Shown here: in pieces, positions 1 to 5,815 of the stretch
How the letters are laid out: each line of letters begins with the position of its first letter
Numbering within the stretch: the stretch's first letter is position 1
Assembly (NCBI GenBank): GCA_018110855.1
Contig: JAGBFZ010000048.1
Span: 1-7,198 of the forward strand
Source of the DNA: Oscillospiraceae bacterium
GTDB taxonomy: Bacteria; Bacillota; Clostridia; Oscillospirales; Ruminococcaceae
Direction of reading: 5' to 3'
DNA length: 7,198 bases
The notes under the pieces: model-generated
Told to the model about the DNA's origin: nothing
The model's database searches: none
What the model saw: only the letters and a program-made list of their open reading frames with translations
Translations under genes and position numbers: made by a program

Positions 1-492
1 ATTTCCCATTTCAAGGGCAAAATCACGGGTGGCAAGGAGCTTGCCTCCCTTTTCGTATGCATCTGCCTGTCTGCCCCATACTTCTCCCATTTTCATTCCT
101 GAGGGAGTGCCGCCGGGATAGGATATGCCTGAGGTCATTGTGAGCAGGTCTCCCAGAGTTATATCCCTGTCTGCGGGTCGAAGCCCGTTTTCATCAAGCA
201 CCTGCGGATTCTCAAAGGTGGGAAGGAACCATTTCAGGGGATAGCGGAACTCTATCTTTCCTCTTTCGAGCAGTATCATTGCCGCTGCTGCGGTGATTGG
301 CTTTGTAAGGGAAAACAGACGGAAAATTGTACTGCCGTCTATCTTTTTGCCGCTTTCTCTGTCGGCATAGCCGTAATGCTCTTTAAATATTGTTTCGCCC
401 TTTCGGATAACTGCTGCGCTGCCGCCTGCTATGCTGTCCTTTTCCACAGCTTCGTTCATCAGGTCGGATATATATTTCAGATTTTCATACAT
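1..492 (-). CDS. Serine hydrolase, class C beta-lactamase/esterase fold (3' end outside window)
   Basis: I translated the minus strand from an ATG at 492-490; it stays open for 164 codons to the window edge, so only the N-terminal part is present. The protein begins MYENLKYISDLMNEAV and carries an SxxK motif (S61-L-T-K64, context FRLFSLTKPITAAAA), the nucleophilic serine and general-base lysine of the AmpC/EstB/DD-peptidase family (COG1680 type). A family-typical LLTMTSGISYPGG stretch follows at about 116-128. The second catalytic Tyr motif and the C-terminal KTG-like motif would lie off the window. There is no signal peptide or membrane segment at the start, which suggests a cytoplasmic esterase or peptidase-like hydrolase rather than a secreted beta-lactamase (inference). 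The ribosome binding site is a slightly degenerate AAAGGCGG at 503-510, 10 bases before the ATG. It lies downstream of purA and its terminator, with no room for an obvious promoter between. Substrate unknown. Confidence 0.88.
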   Translation of the reverse strand, partial: MYENLKYISDLMNEAVEKDSIAGGSAAVIRKGETIFKEHYGYADRESGKKIDGSTIFRLFSLTKPITAAAAMILLERGKIEFRYPLKWFLPTFENPQVLDENGLRPADRDITLGDLLTMTSGISYPGGTPSGMKMGEVWGRQADAYEKGGKLLATRDFALEMGN

Positions 493-511
493 ATCAGAAT
501 AACCGCCTTTC

Positions 512-543
512 AAAAAAACAGGGCGAAAGACGTGCTTTCGCCC
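512..543 (-). terminator. Intrinsic terminator of purA
   Basis: The stem GGGCGAAAG / CTTTCGCCC (521-529 with 535-543) is a perfect 9-bp inverted repeat with a 5-base loop. On the minus strand it is followed by a run of seven T (512-518). It begins 11 bases after the purA stop codon and ends about 20 bases before the serine hydrolase start, so it should reduce transcription passing from purA into that gene. Confidence 0.9.
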
Positions 544-553
544 CAAATTGTGC

Positions 554-1828
554 TTATCTCTCAATTACCTGCTCTCTGTCGGGGCCTACGCCTACCATGC
601 TGATAGGACACTCGCAAAGCTCCTCAAGCCGTGCGATATACTTGCGGCAAATCTCGGGAAGCTCCTCGAATTTTCTGCAAGCAGAAAGATCCTCGTTAAA
701 GCCGGGGAATTCCTCGTAAACAGGCTCGCAGCCCTCAAGTCCCTCAAGTGTGGGGGGGAAGTCCTTTATTACAGAGCCGTCGGGCTTTTTATATGCTACG
801 CATATTTTCAGTGTATCAAGTCCTGCAAGGGTATCGAGCTTGTTGATAACGAGAGAGGAAAGTCCGTTTACTCTTACTGCATGGCGAACGATAACGGAAT
901 CGAACCAGCCTGTTCTTCTGGGTCTGCCTGTGATGGTGCCGAACTCGCCGCCCTTATTGCGGATATAATCGCCTGTTTCATCATTAAGCTCGGTGGGGAA
1001 GGGTCCCTTGCCCACTCTTGTGGTATATGCCTTGGCAACGCCGTAAATGCCGTCAATTACCATGGGTCCTACACCTGAGCCTGTGCAGACACCTGCGGAG
1101 AGGGGGTGGGAGGAGGTAACATAAGGATATGTTCCGAAGTCGATATCAAGGAGAGTTGCCTGTGCGCCCTCGAAAAGAATAGTCTTGCCTGCCTTCTTTG
1201 CCTCGTATGTGAGGACGGAAACATCGTCCATATACTGTGCAAGGCGCTGTCCGTAGCCGATATATTCCTCGATAACCTTATCAAGGTCGATGGCTTCGCC
1301 GCCGTACACCTTTGTGATAATGGCATTTTTCAGCTCGCCCACGCTCTTTGCCTTTTCTCTGAAGATATCGGGGTGAACAAGGTCATAGAAGCGAAGTCCG
1401 CTTCTTTCGTATTTATCCATGTAAGTAGGACCGATACCGCGGTGGGTGGTGCCTATATCCTTATTTCCTCTGAACTGCTCGGAAAGTCCGTCAAGGGCGA
1501 TATGCCACGGCATGATGATATGCGCTCTGGGGTCGATCTTAAGATTGTCAAAGGAAATTCCTCTTGCGGAGAGGGAGTCGATCTCGCCGAGTAAGTCCTT
1601 AGGGTCAAGAACCACGCCTGCGCCGATAAGGCAGAGGGTGTCTTTATAAAGAATGCCTGAGGGAATGAGATGGAGCTTATAGGTCTCGCCGCCGCTGGCT
1701 ACGGTATGACCTGCATTGTTTCCGCCCTGTGCGCGGACAACCACATCTGCACGGGATGCAAGGATGTCTATTACCTTTCCCTTGCCCTCGTCTCCCCACT
1801 GGGTGCCGATAACGATATTAGCAGACAT
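554..1828 (-). CDS. purA: Adenylosuccinate synthetase
   Basis: Adenylosuccinate synthetase (EC 6.3.4.4) joins IMP and aspartate using GTP to make adenylosuccinate, the first committed step to AMP, in the cytoplasm. The 424-residue product has the usual family length and all signature blocks: WGDEGKGK at 11-18 including the catalytic Asp13, NNAGHTV at 37-43 with catalytic His41, GTTHRGIGP at 126-134, FEGAQATLLD at 219-228, the GRPRRTGW substrate loop at 301-308, the guanine-binding NKLD at 329-332, and a C-terminal GVGPDRE. Asp13 and His41 fall at the same numbers as in the E. coli enzyme. The ATG at 1828 is preceded by GAGGAA (1835-1840) six bases upstream. It is a single-gene unit with a consensus promoter (1904-1932) and its own terminator. 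Nothing suggests damage. Confidence 0.98.
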   Translation of the reverse strand: MSANIVIGTQWGDEGKGKVIDILASRADVVVRAQGGNNAGHTVASGGETYKLHLIPSGILYKDTLCLIGAGVVLDPKDLLGEIDSLSARGISFDNLKIDPRAHIIMPWHIALDGLSEQFRGNKDIGTTHRGIGPTYMDKYERSGLRFYDLVHPDIFREKAKSVGELKNAIITKVYGGEAIDLDKVIEEYIGYGQRLAQYMDDVSVLTYEAKKAGKTILFEGAQATLLDIDFGTYPYVTSSHPLSAGVCTGSGVGPMVIDGIYGVAKAYTTRVGKGPFPTELNDETGDYIRNKGGEFGTITGRPRRTGWFDSVIVRHAVRVNGLSSLVINKLDTLAGLDTLKICVAYKKPDGSVIKDFPPTLEGLEGCEPVYEEFPGFNEDLSACRKFEELPEICRKYIARLEELCECPISMVGVGPDREQVIER

Positions 1829-1864
1829 TTAAAATTCCTCATTTCGATGATTTTTTCGGTTTAT

Positions 1865-1890
1865 GGCAAAATGCTTCACGGCATTTTACC
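1865..1890 (-). promoter_or_regulatory. Inverted repeat in the purA leader
   Basis: Read on the minus strand, GGTAAAATGC, a 6-base loop, then GCATTTTGCC form a 10-bp stem with one G-T wobble (1881-1890 pairing with 1865-1874). It begins roughly seven bases after the predicted purA transcription start (about 1897). There is no T-tract after it, so it is not a terminator. It could be a DNA operator just downstream of the promoter or a 5' stabilising mRNA hairpin; the sequence does not decide between them. It does not match the Bacillus PurR box. Confidence 0.5.
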
Positions 1891-1903
1891 GCAATACAGT
1901 ATC

Positions 1904-1932
1904 ATTATAGCAGACTTTTCCCCTTATGTCAA
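1904..1932 (-). promoter_or_regulatory. Sigma-A promoter of purA
   Basis: On the minus strand a perfect -35 TTGACA (1927-1932) is separated by exactly 17 bases from a perfect -10 TATAAT (1904-1909). Predicted transcription start is near 1897, giving a leader of about 70 bases. This is full consensus for the housekeeping sigma factor and implies strong basal transcription. Confidence 0.88.
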
Positions 1933-2064
1933 TATTTTTACGATGCTCATTACCCTCATTTTTTGCGATTTTTTTATAGCCTGTCTTTTTTATGATCCTT
2001 CTGCATATATATAAAGTACCAACTGCCCTTATGGGTAAATTTTTAACATGGAGTTGCGTTGATC

Positions 2065-2559
2065 ATGAGCAGAGAATATTCAGGCGGACGTGAGGACGGC
2101 AAAAAAAGAGGCAAGGGTATTTTCCTTGCTGTGGTTTTCATTATTCTCGGAGCACTTGCATTCTTTGTGCTGACTGCAAAGGGCGAGGCGGAAAACGAGA
2201 AGAAATTCACCTTTGAATGCAATGCGGAAAGGGTGGAGATGCTCAACAGATGCGGGCTTATCGTTGAGCCTGAGCCTGAGAGCAAGGAGGTGGAGATACC
2301 TGCGGAATTTAACGCTTCCTACAATGAGTACAACGAGCTGCAGAAGGCTCAGGGCTTCGATCTGCTGCCCTATTCGGGCAAAAAGGTGACGATGTACACC
2401 TACAAGATACTGAATTATCCCGATCTGCCCGATAATGTGGTGGTGAATCTCCTTTTTGACGATCATCTGATGATCGGTGCGGATATCACTTACAATGACG
2501 CGGAAAAGGGCTTTACTAAGCCGCTTATCTGTGATACTATTCAGTCGGCATTGGAATAA
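2065..2559 (+). CDS. Small membrane-anchored DUF4830-like protein
   Basis: A 164-residue protein from the ATG at 2065. A basic N-terminus (DGKKRGKG, 11-18) precedes one hydrophobic segment at about 19-37, so it is probably a single-pass protein with its C-terminal domain outside the cell. The body contains a spacer rich in Glu and Pro (68-80, EPEPESKEVEIP) and then a compact domain with NEYNELQKAQGFDLLPYSGKKVTMYTYKILNYP, which resembles the DUF4830 family of gut clostridia, including the conserved 'NYP' and a closing strand LMIGADI. Function unknown. The start is uncertain: GGAG at 2050-2053 is 11 bases from this ATG but only 5 bases from an in-frame TTG at 2059, which would add two residues. 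Upstream, a weak TATAAA at 2010-2015 lacks a recognisable -35. The gene diverges from purA and converges on the rubrerythrin gene. Confidence 0.85.
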   Translation: MSREYSGGREDGKKRGKGIFLAVVFIILGALAFFVLTAKGEAENEKKFTFECNAERVEMLNRCGLIVEPEPESKEVEIPAEFNASYNEYNELQKAQGFDLLPYSGKKVTMYTYKILNYPDLPDNVVVNLLFDDHLMIGADITYNDAEKGFTKPLICDTIQSALE

Positions 2560-2573
2560 CCGAAAACAAATAA

Positions 2574-2603
2574 ATCCGCCCCTGACGAAAATCAAGGGCG
2601 GAT
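2574..2603. terminator. Bidirectional terminator between convergent genes
   Basis: ATCCGCCC (2574-2581) pairs with GGGCGGAT (2596-2603); after a C/A mismatch the stem continues with TGA/TCA around a CGAAAA loop. T-rich sequence follows on both strands: GTTATTTTTG on plus after 2605 and ATTTATTTGTTTT on minus. It lies 15 bases after the DUF4830-like stop and 24 bases after the rubrerythrin stop, so it can end both converging transcripts. Confidence 0.82.
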
Positions 2604-2626
2604 ATGTTATTTTTGTATGATACGGA

Positions 2627-3178
2627 TCACTTGAAGTATCTGTTAAGGAGACCCTCAAATGCCTTGCCGTGTCTTGCTTCGTCCTTTGCCATCTCGTGAA
2701 CGGTGTCGTGGATAGCGTCAAGGTTAAGCTGCTTTGCTTTTACTGCAAGGTCGAGCTTGCCCTGTGTTGCGCCGTGCTCTGCCATTACTCTCATCTCAAG
2801 GTTCTTCTTGGTGGAGTCGGTAACTACATCGCCCAGAAGCTCTGCAAACTTTGCTGCGTGCTCTGCTTCCTCGAATGCTATTCTCTTATATGCCTCGGCA
2901 ACCTCGGGATAGCCCTCTCTGTCAGCCACTCTGGACATTGCAAGGTACATTCCTACCTCGGTGCACTCGCCCATGAAGTTCTGATTGAGACCTTCGATGA
3001 TCTCCTTATCGTCAACTTCCTTTGCGATGCCTACAATATGCTCGCAGGCAAACTTGAGACCCTCGCCCTGTGCTACCTCATTGAACTTGGATGCGGGTGC
3101 GCCGCACTGGGGACATTTCTCGGGAGCTGCATCGCCCTCGTAAACATAGCCGCAGATAGAGCAAACAAACTTTTTCAT
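2627..3178 (-). CDS. rbr: Reverse rubrerythrin (NADH-dependent peroxidase type)
   Basis: Non-haem di-iron protein expected to reduce hydrogen peroxide in the cytoplasm of an anaerobe. The 183-residue product has the 'reverse' domain order: an N-terminal rubredoxin-like FeS4 site (C6-S-I-C9-G and C22-P-Q-C25-G) followed by a four-helix ferritin-like domain. Di-iron ligand candidates are Glu71 or Glu74, the ExxH pair E104/H107, Glu134, and a second ExxH, E167/H170. Clostridial proteins of this layout (C. acetobutylicum revRbr) work as NADH peroxidases with an electron-transfer partner; no such partner is visible here. I chose the ATG at 3178 ([11 protein letters not shown]) because GGAGG stands 10 bases upstream and the rubredoxin domain starts at once; a 13-codon upstream extension would run over that site. 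It has its own promoter, and a palindrome covers the predicted start of transcription. Confidence 0.93.
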   Translation of the reverse strand: MKKFVCSICGYVYEGDAAPEKCPQCGAPASKFNEVAQGEGLKFACEHIVGIAKEVDDKEIIEGLNQNFMGECTEVGMYLAMSRVADREGYPEVAEAYKRIAFEEAEHAAKFAELLGDVVTDSTKKNLEMRVMAEHGATQGKLDLAVKAKQLNLDAIHDTVHEMAKDEARHGKAFEGLLNRYFK

Positions 3179-3208
3179 AATAAATATTCCTCCGTTTTTA
3201 TAAATTTC

Positions 3209-3239
3209 CAAAGTCATGGACTGTTATCAGCCATCTTTG
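3209..3239 (-). promoter_or_regulatory. Possible hairpin in the rubrerythrin leader
   Basis: On the minus strand CAAAG, ATGG and CTG pair in order with CAG, CCAT and CTTTG around an ATAA loop, interrupted by a single-base and a two-base bulge (12 paired bases in all). It lies in the predicted ~100-base 5' leader, about 30 bases before the start codon. No T-tract follows it. It may affect mRNA stability or translation, or may be chance. Confidence 0.35.
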
Positions 3240-3261
3240 AATTGTACTTCCTTGGTGTATT

Positions 3262-3280
3262 ATATACTTGAACAGTATAT
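3262..3280 (-). promoter_or_regulatory. Candidate operator at the rubrerythrin transcription start
   Basis: ATATACT (3262-3268) and AGTATAT (3274-3280) form a perfect 7-5-7 inverted repeat. It starts five bases downstream of the -10 hexamer and spans the predicted start of transcription (about 3278), where a bound repressor would block initiation. It does not match the 7-1-7 PerR box, which would be the expected oxidative-stress operator. The regulator is unknown. Confidence 0.5.
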
Positions 3281-3284
3281 TTAT

Positions 3285-3313
3285 AGAATACCACAAACCA
3301 TTAGTTTTGTCAA
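3285..3313 (-). promoter_or_regulatory. Sigma-A promoter of the rubrerythrin gene
   Basis: On the minus strand a perfect TTGACA (3308-3313) is followed after 17 bases by TATTCT (3285-3290), one to two changes from consensus. The -35 lies only 11 bases after the stop codon of the upstream deacetylase gene. The predicted leader is about 100 bases. Confidence 0.82.
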
Positions 3314-3324
3314 TGATGATTTTA

Positions 3325-4173
3325 TTAAATTCCGCAGCTCTTCATAAATTCGTCAGTTTGCACAAGTCCTGTGCGGTTATAGCGGTCAATTATCACAAGC
3401 TCGTTTTTTAAGCTGCCATCATTTTGAATAAAATTTCCCGTTTCACGGCAGGTGAGGATTATCCGAAACCCCCTTTCCCTCAGAACATCTAAGCCCTCCT
3501 TTGACATCATGCCGTAGGGATAGGCATATACGGTATGTCCGCTGCCGAAAAGCTCAAGCCATCTGTCTGTATCCTCCGCAAATATCCGCAGATATGCCTC
3601 CTCGGATTCGCCCTTGTTCCTTGAGGCTCCCCGTCTGCAGTTAAGGCTGTGCATATTATAGGTATGGCAGCCCACGGCAAATACATCTCCCTTTGTCAGC
3701 TCAGCCGCATTTTCACGAGTCATATAGGCATAGGCGGGATTGGGGTCGTTTTCCTTTTCCGACTGAACCGTAAAAGCTCCTGTTATATTTACCGTGGCTT
3801 TCATGCCGTATTCCTCAAGCAGCGGCAATGCGTAGGTGATATTATTCAGATGCCCGTCATCAAAGGTGATGAATATCGGCTTTTCGGGCAATGATGCTCC
3901 CTCGTCCGCAAAGGCGAGTATCTCCTCGGGGGTTACGGCGGTATAGCCATTGTTTTTCAGATATTTCAGGTCGCTTTCAAGCAGCTGGGGGGTTATTACA
4001 TATTCACCCGTCCTTGAAGGGTCTTTAAGAACGCTGTGATACATCAGTGAAGGCATGGATACTCCTTTCCCCTGATCGGCTGAGGCAGGGATATCCTCAT
4101 TTTCCGGACGATATGAAAGAAAAAATGCTCCTATGAGCAGTATCACCGATATTATTACAGTAAGAAGCCGCAT
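3325..4173 (-). CDS. Membrane-anchored polysaccharide deacetylase (CE4/NodB fold)
   Basis: A 282-residue protein predicted to remove N- or O-acetyl groups from a cell-surface polysaccharide such as peptidoglycan or an exopolysaccharide. An N-terminal hydrophobic segment (about 3-20) without a lipobox Cys acts as a signal peptide or membrane anchor. After a short linker, SLMYHSV (42-48) and ITPQLLESDLKYLKNNGY match the start of many clostridial NodB proteins. The NodB motifs are visible: TFDDG at 103-107 (D105 base, D106 metal ligand), a His motif H170-TYNM-H175 as metal ligands, and AYPYG at 217-221. The His spacing is one residue longer than the textbook HxxxH, as I recall for the PgaB/IcaB-like branch. 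AGGAG (4182-4186) is eight bases before the ATG at 4173. There is no terminator between its stop and the rubrerythrin promoter, so read-through into that gene is possible. Substrate not determinable. Confidence 0.92.
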   Translation of the reverse strand: MRLLTVIISVILLIGAFFLSYRPENEDIPASADQGKGVSMPSLMYHSVLKDPSRTGEYVITPQLLESDLKYLKNNGYTAVTPEEILAFADEGASLPEKPIFITFDDGHLNNITYALPLLEEYGMKATVNITGAFTVQSEKENDPNPAYAYMTRENAAELTKGDVFAVGCHTYNMHSLNCRRGASRNKGESEEAYLRIFAEDTDRWLELFGSGHTVYAYPYGMMSKEGLDVLRERGFRIILTCRETGNFIQNDGSLKNELVIIDRYNRTGLVQTDEFMKSCGI

Positions 4174-4203
4174 TGCTCTGTCTCCTTTTTTTCGTTCTCA
4201 GAT

Positions 4204-4209
4204 ATTATA
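4204..4209 (-). promoter_or_regulatory. Possible -10 element of the deacetylase gene
   Basis: TATAAT on the minus strand, about 30 bases before the deacetylase start codon. Seventeen bases upstream I see only GAATTT, a poor -35, so this is a weak call based on the -10 alone. The rest of the divergent intergenic region (4210-4340) holds two direct copies of ATTGCTGC (4277-4284 and 4311-4318) and nothing else I can name. Confidence 0.3.
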
Positions 4210-4346
4210 TGACTGATATGGAGCGTAAATTCTCCCCAAATGAAAAATATAAGATAAATTAGTATGTCTCCCGGCAATTGCTGCGGCATATAGTTTACAA
4301 TGATCTCAACATTGCTGCCAATTATGTTAAAAAATAATGAAATCTC

Positions 4347-4375
4347 TTGCAAAGTGCAGAATAATGTTGTATAAT
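4347..4375 (+). promoter_or_regulatory. Sigma-A promoter of the diguanylate cyclase gene
   Basis: TTGCAA (4347-4352) and a perfect TATAAT (4370-4375) are separated by 17 bases. The predicted start is about 4382, giving a short leader of some 26 bases before the ATG at 4408. Confidence 0.85.
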
Positions 4376-4407
4376 ATATTAAATAACTTCTTTTCGAGGT
4401 GAACAGT

Positions 4408-5670
4408 ATGAAAAAGCATCGCGGTCTTACTGCAACTATACTTACCATGATATCCCTTACCGCTGTGTTTATCTGTGCCTGTATCACTATTGTAGGCTCG
4501 GTAATGATATACATCGCCACTGAGGATGGGATAAAAACTGAGGTGCACAACGCTGCCAGAGAGCTTTGCAACCTTTACGATACCGAATTCCAAGGAGAAT
4601 ACTATATGGAAAACGGATCCCTTTACAAGGGCGGAAATATGCTTTCATACAAGGATTTCAATGCTAAGATCTCTCAGGTCGCCTGCAGCGAGGACGTTGA
4701 CTTTACAATTTTCTGGGGCGACACCCGTATGTTTACTTCGATCAGGCGCAGGGACAACAGCTATTTTGTCGGCACCTCCGCAGATAAAAAGATTTCCGAA
4801 TGCGTGCTGGATAGCGGCCTTGAATATTACAGCGGCAAGATAAAGATAAACGGAAAAGGCTATGCGGGCTATTACATACCTGTTATGAACTCCTCCGCAA
4901 AGACGGTGGGAATGATATTCGCAGGCAGACCCTTAGACGCTGCCAGAAGCAATATGCGCATGATAATCTTCGTGTTCGCACTTGTGAGCGTATGCGTTAT
5001 GGGTGTTTCAATGGCGGTTTTCCGGAAGTTTTCCATGAATCTGGTGCGGTCTCTTTCGGACGTAAGCAGCTTTATGGAAAATGTGGCTAACGGCGGTTTC
5101 GGATCCGAGCTGAATCCGAAAACCCTCAGCCGCACAGACGAGGTGGGTGACATCGCCCGAAGCGCCAATACTCTCAGATACAATCTCCGTGAGCTGGTGG
5201 AAAGAGATCCTCTCACTTCTCTTCTCAACAGGCGAAGCGGCAGAAGAGCCATTGACGAGCTTATTGCAAAAGGTAAAAGCTATACTGCCGCAATGGCTGA
5301 TATTGACTATTTTAAGCGGATAAACGATGGCTTTGGTCATGCCTGCGGCGACTATGTATTAAAGGAGCTTTCGGCATTTATCAGAGAAGAAGCCGAAAAT
5401 AGAAAGGGCTTTGTCTCCAGATGGGGCGGCGAGGAATTTCTCATCATTCTCCCGAGCAAGAGCATAAAGGAAGCAAGGGATTTTCTGGAGGAGCTTCTTG
5501 ACAGGATCCGCAATACGGAATATATGTGGAACGGCGAAAGGATACCCGTTACAGTTACGGCGGGTGCTGCCGAAGCCATTATGGGGGAGACCCCCGATGA
5601 GACCATCAACCGCGCGGATCATCTGCTTTATGACGGCAAAAAATCCGGCAGAGACAGGTTAGTTACATGA
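4408..5670 (+). CDS. Transmembrane diguanylate cyclase, Cache-HAMP-GGDEF
   Basis: A 420-residue receptor predicted to make cyclic di-GMP from two GTP in response to an extracellular ligand. TM1 (about 10-36) and TM2 (about 185-205) flank an extracytoplasmic region of about 145 residues with the look of a single Cache domain: FTIFWGDTRMFTSI, YFVGTSADKKISECVL, GYAGYYIPV and KTVGMIFAGRP resemble sensors of methyl-accepting chemotaxis proteins. A HAMP-like linker follows at about 206-258 (RTDEVGDIARSANTL). The GGDEF domain runs from DPLTSLLNR (267-275) to the end, with metal-binding D298, FKRIND (302-307) and an intact GGEEF at 340-344, so it should be active. The usual RxxD inhibitory site just before the active loop reads NRKG, so product inhibition through it is unlikely. 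I chose ATG 4408 because GAGGTG (4396-4401) is the ribosome binding site; a GTG start nine bases upstream would lie inside it. Ligand unknown. Confidence 0.93.
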   Translation: MKKHRGLTATILTMISLTAVFICACITIVGSVMIYIATEDGIKTEVHNAARELCNLYDTEFQGEYYMENGSLYKGGNMLSYKDFNAKISQVACSEDVDFTIFWGDTRMFTSIRRRDNSYFVGTSADKKISECVLDSGLEYYSGKIKINGKGYAGYYIPVMNSSAKTVGMIFAGRPLDAARSNMRMIIFVFALVSVCVMGVSMAVFRKFSMNLVRSLSDVSSFMENVANGGFGSELNPKTLSRTDEVGDIARSANTLRYNLRELVERDPLTSLLNRRSGRRAIDELIAKGKSYTAAMADIDYFKRINDGFGHACGDYVLKELSAFIREEAENRKGFVSRWGGEEFLIILPSKSIKEARDFLEELLDRIRNTEYMWNGERIPVTVTAGAAEAIMGETPDETINRADHLLYDGKKSGRDRLVT

Positions 5671-5675
5671 TATTC

Positions 5676-5703
5676 AAGGGGCGTTTTCTGACGTCCCTTT
5701 TTT
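5676..5703 (+). terminator. Intrinsic terminator of the diguanylate cyclase gene
   Basis: AAGGGGCGT (5676-5684) pairs with ACGTCCCTT (5691-5699), nine pairs including one G-T, around a six-base loop, followed by a T-tract (5698-5703). It starts six bases after the TGA stop. A second short repeat, CCCTT/AAGGG, lies just downstream. Confidence 0.85.
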
Positions 5704-5741
5704 GTTACCCTTTTGTAAGGGAATTGATATAATTTTCCCCA

Positions 5742-5771
5742 TTGAAATAAGCCCCCGAAATGTGCTATAAT
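5742..5771 (+). promoter_or_regulatory. Sigma-A promoter of the RodA-type gene
   Basis: TTGAAA (5742-5747) is followed after 18 bases by a perfect TATAAT (5766-5771), preceded by TGC, which makes it an extended -10. A second, overlapping TATAAT copy lies at 5771-5776. The predicted start is near 5778-5783, so the leader is only about 35 bases. Confidence 0.82.
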
Positions 5772-5795
5772 ATAATCACAGAAAAATGTCGGAAA

Positions 5796-5801
5796 AGGAG
5801 G
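5796..5801 (+). promoter_or_regulatory. Ribosome binding site with unusually long spacing
   Basis: A perfect AGGAGG stands 14 bases before the only plausible ATG (5816); 5 to 10 is usual. An in-frame TGA at 5810-5812 excludes an upstream extension. The site lies inside an eight-codon reading frame (5786-5812, MSEKEAFG), which ends three bases before the ATG. Confidence 0.6.
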
Positions 5802-5815
5802 CGTTCGGCTGATAT

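Noticed and set aside
548..1078. 176-codon plus-strand reading frame, and similar plus-strand frames at 1106-1594 and 1670-2014
   Set aside because: They run antisense to purA, whose full set of motifs is certain, or into its promoter region. They lack ribosome binding sites and have Cys-rich, unstructured translations typical of shadows.
1840..1862. CCGAA-containing stretch in the purA leader as a PurR box
   Set aside because: Only one half resembles the Bacillus consensus and the second, inverted half is missing at the expected spacing.
2080..2721. 213-codon minus-strand frame across the DUF4830-like gene and the terminator
   Set aside because: It overlaps the DUF4830-like gene antisense, crosses the convergent terminator and intrudes into the rubrerythrin gene.
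2669..3271. 200-codon plus-strand frame antisense to the rubrerythrin gene
   Set aside because: A shadow of the strongly supported rubrerythrin coding strand; it has no ribosome binding site and an implausible Cys/Leu-rich composition.
3255..3295. PerR or Fur box at the rubrerythrin promoter
   Set aside because: The A/T-rich palindrome has 7-5-7 geometry with ATATACT arms and does not fit the TTATAAT-N-ATTATAA pattern.
4174..4407. Riboswitch, for example c-di-GMP type, before the GGDEF gene
   Set aside because: The mapped promoter leaves only about 26 bases of leader, too short for an aptamer, and no known aptamer core is visible.
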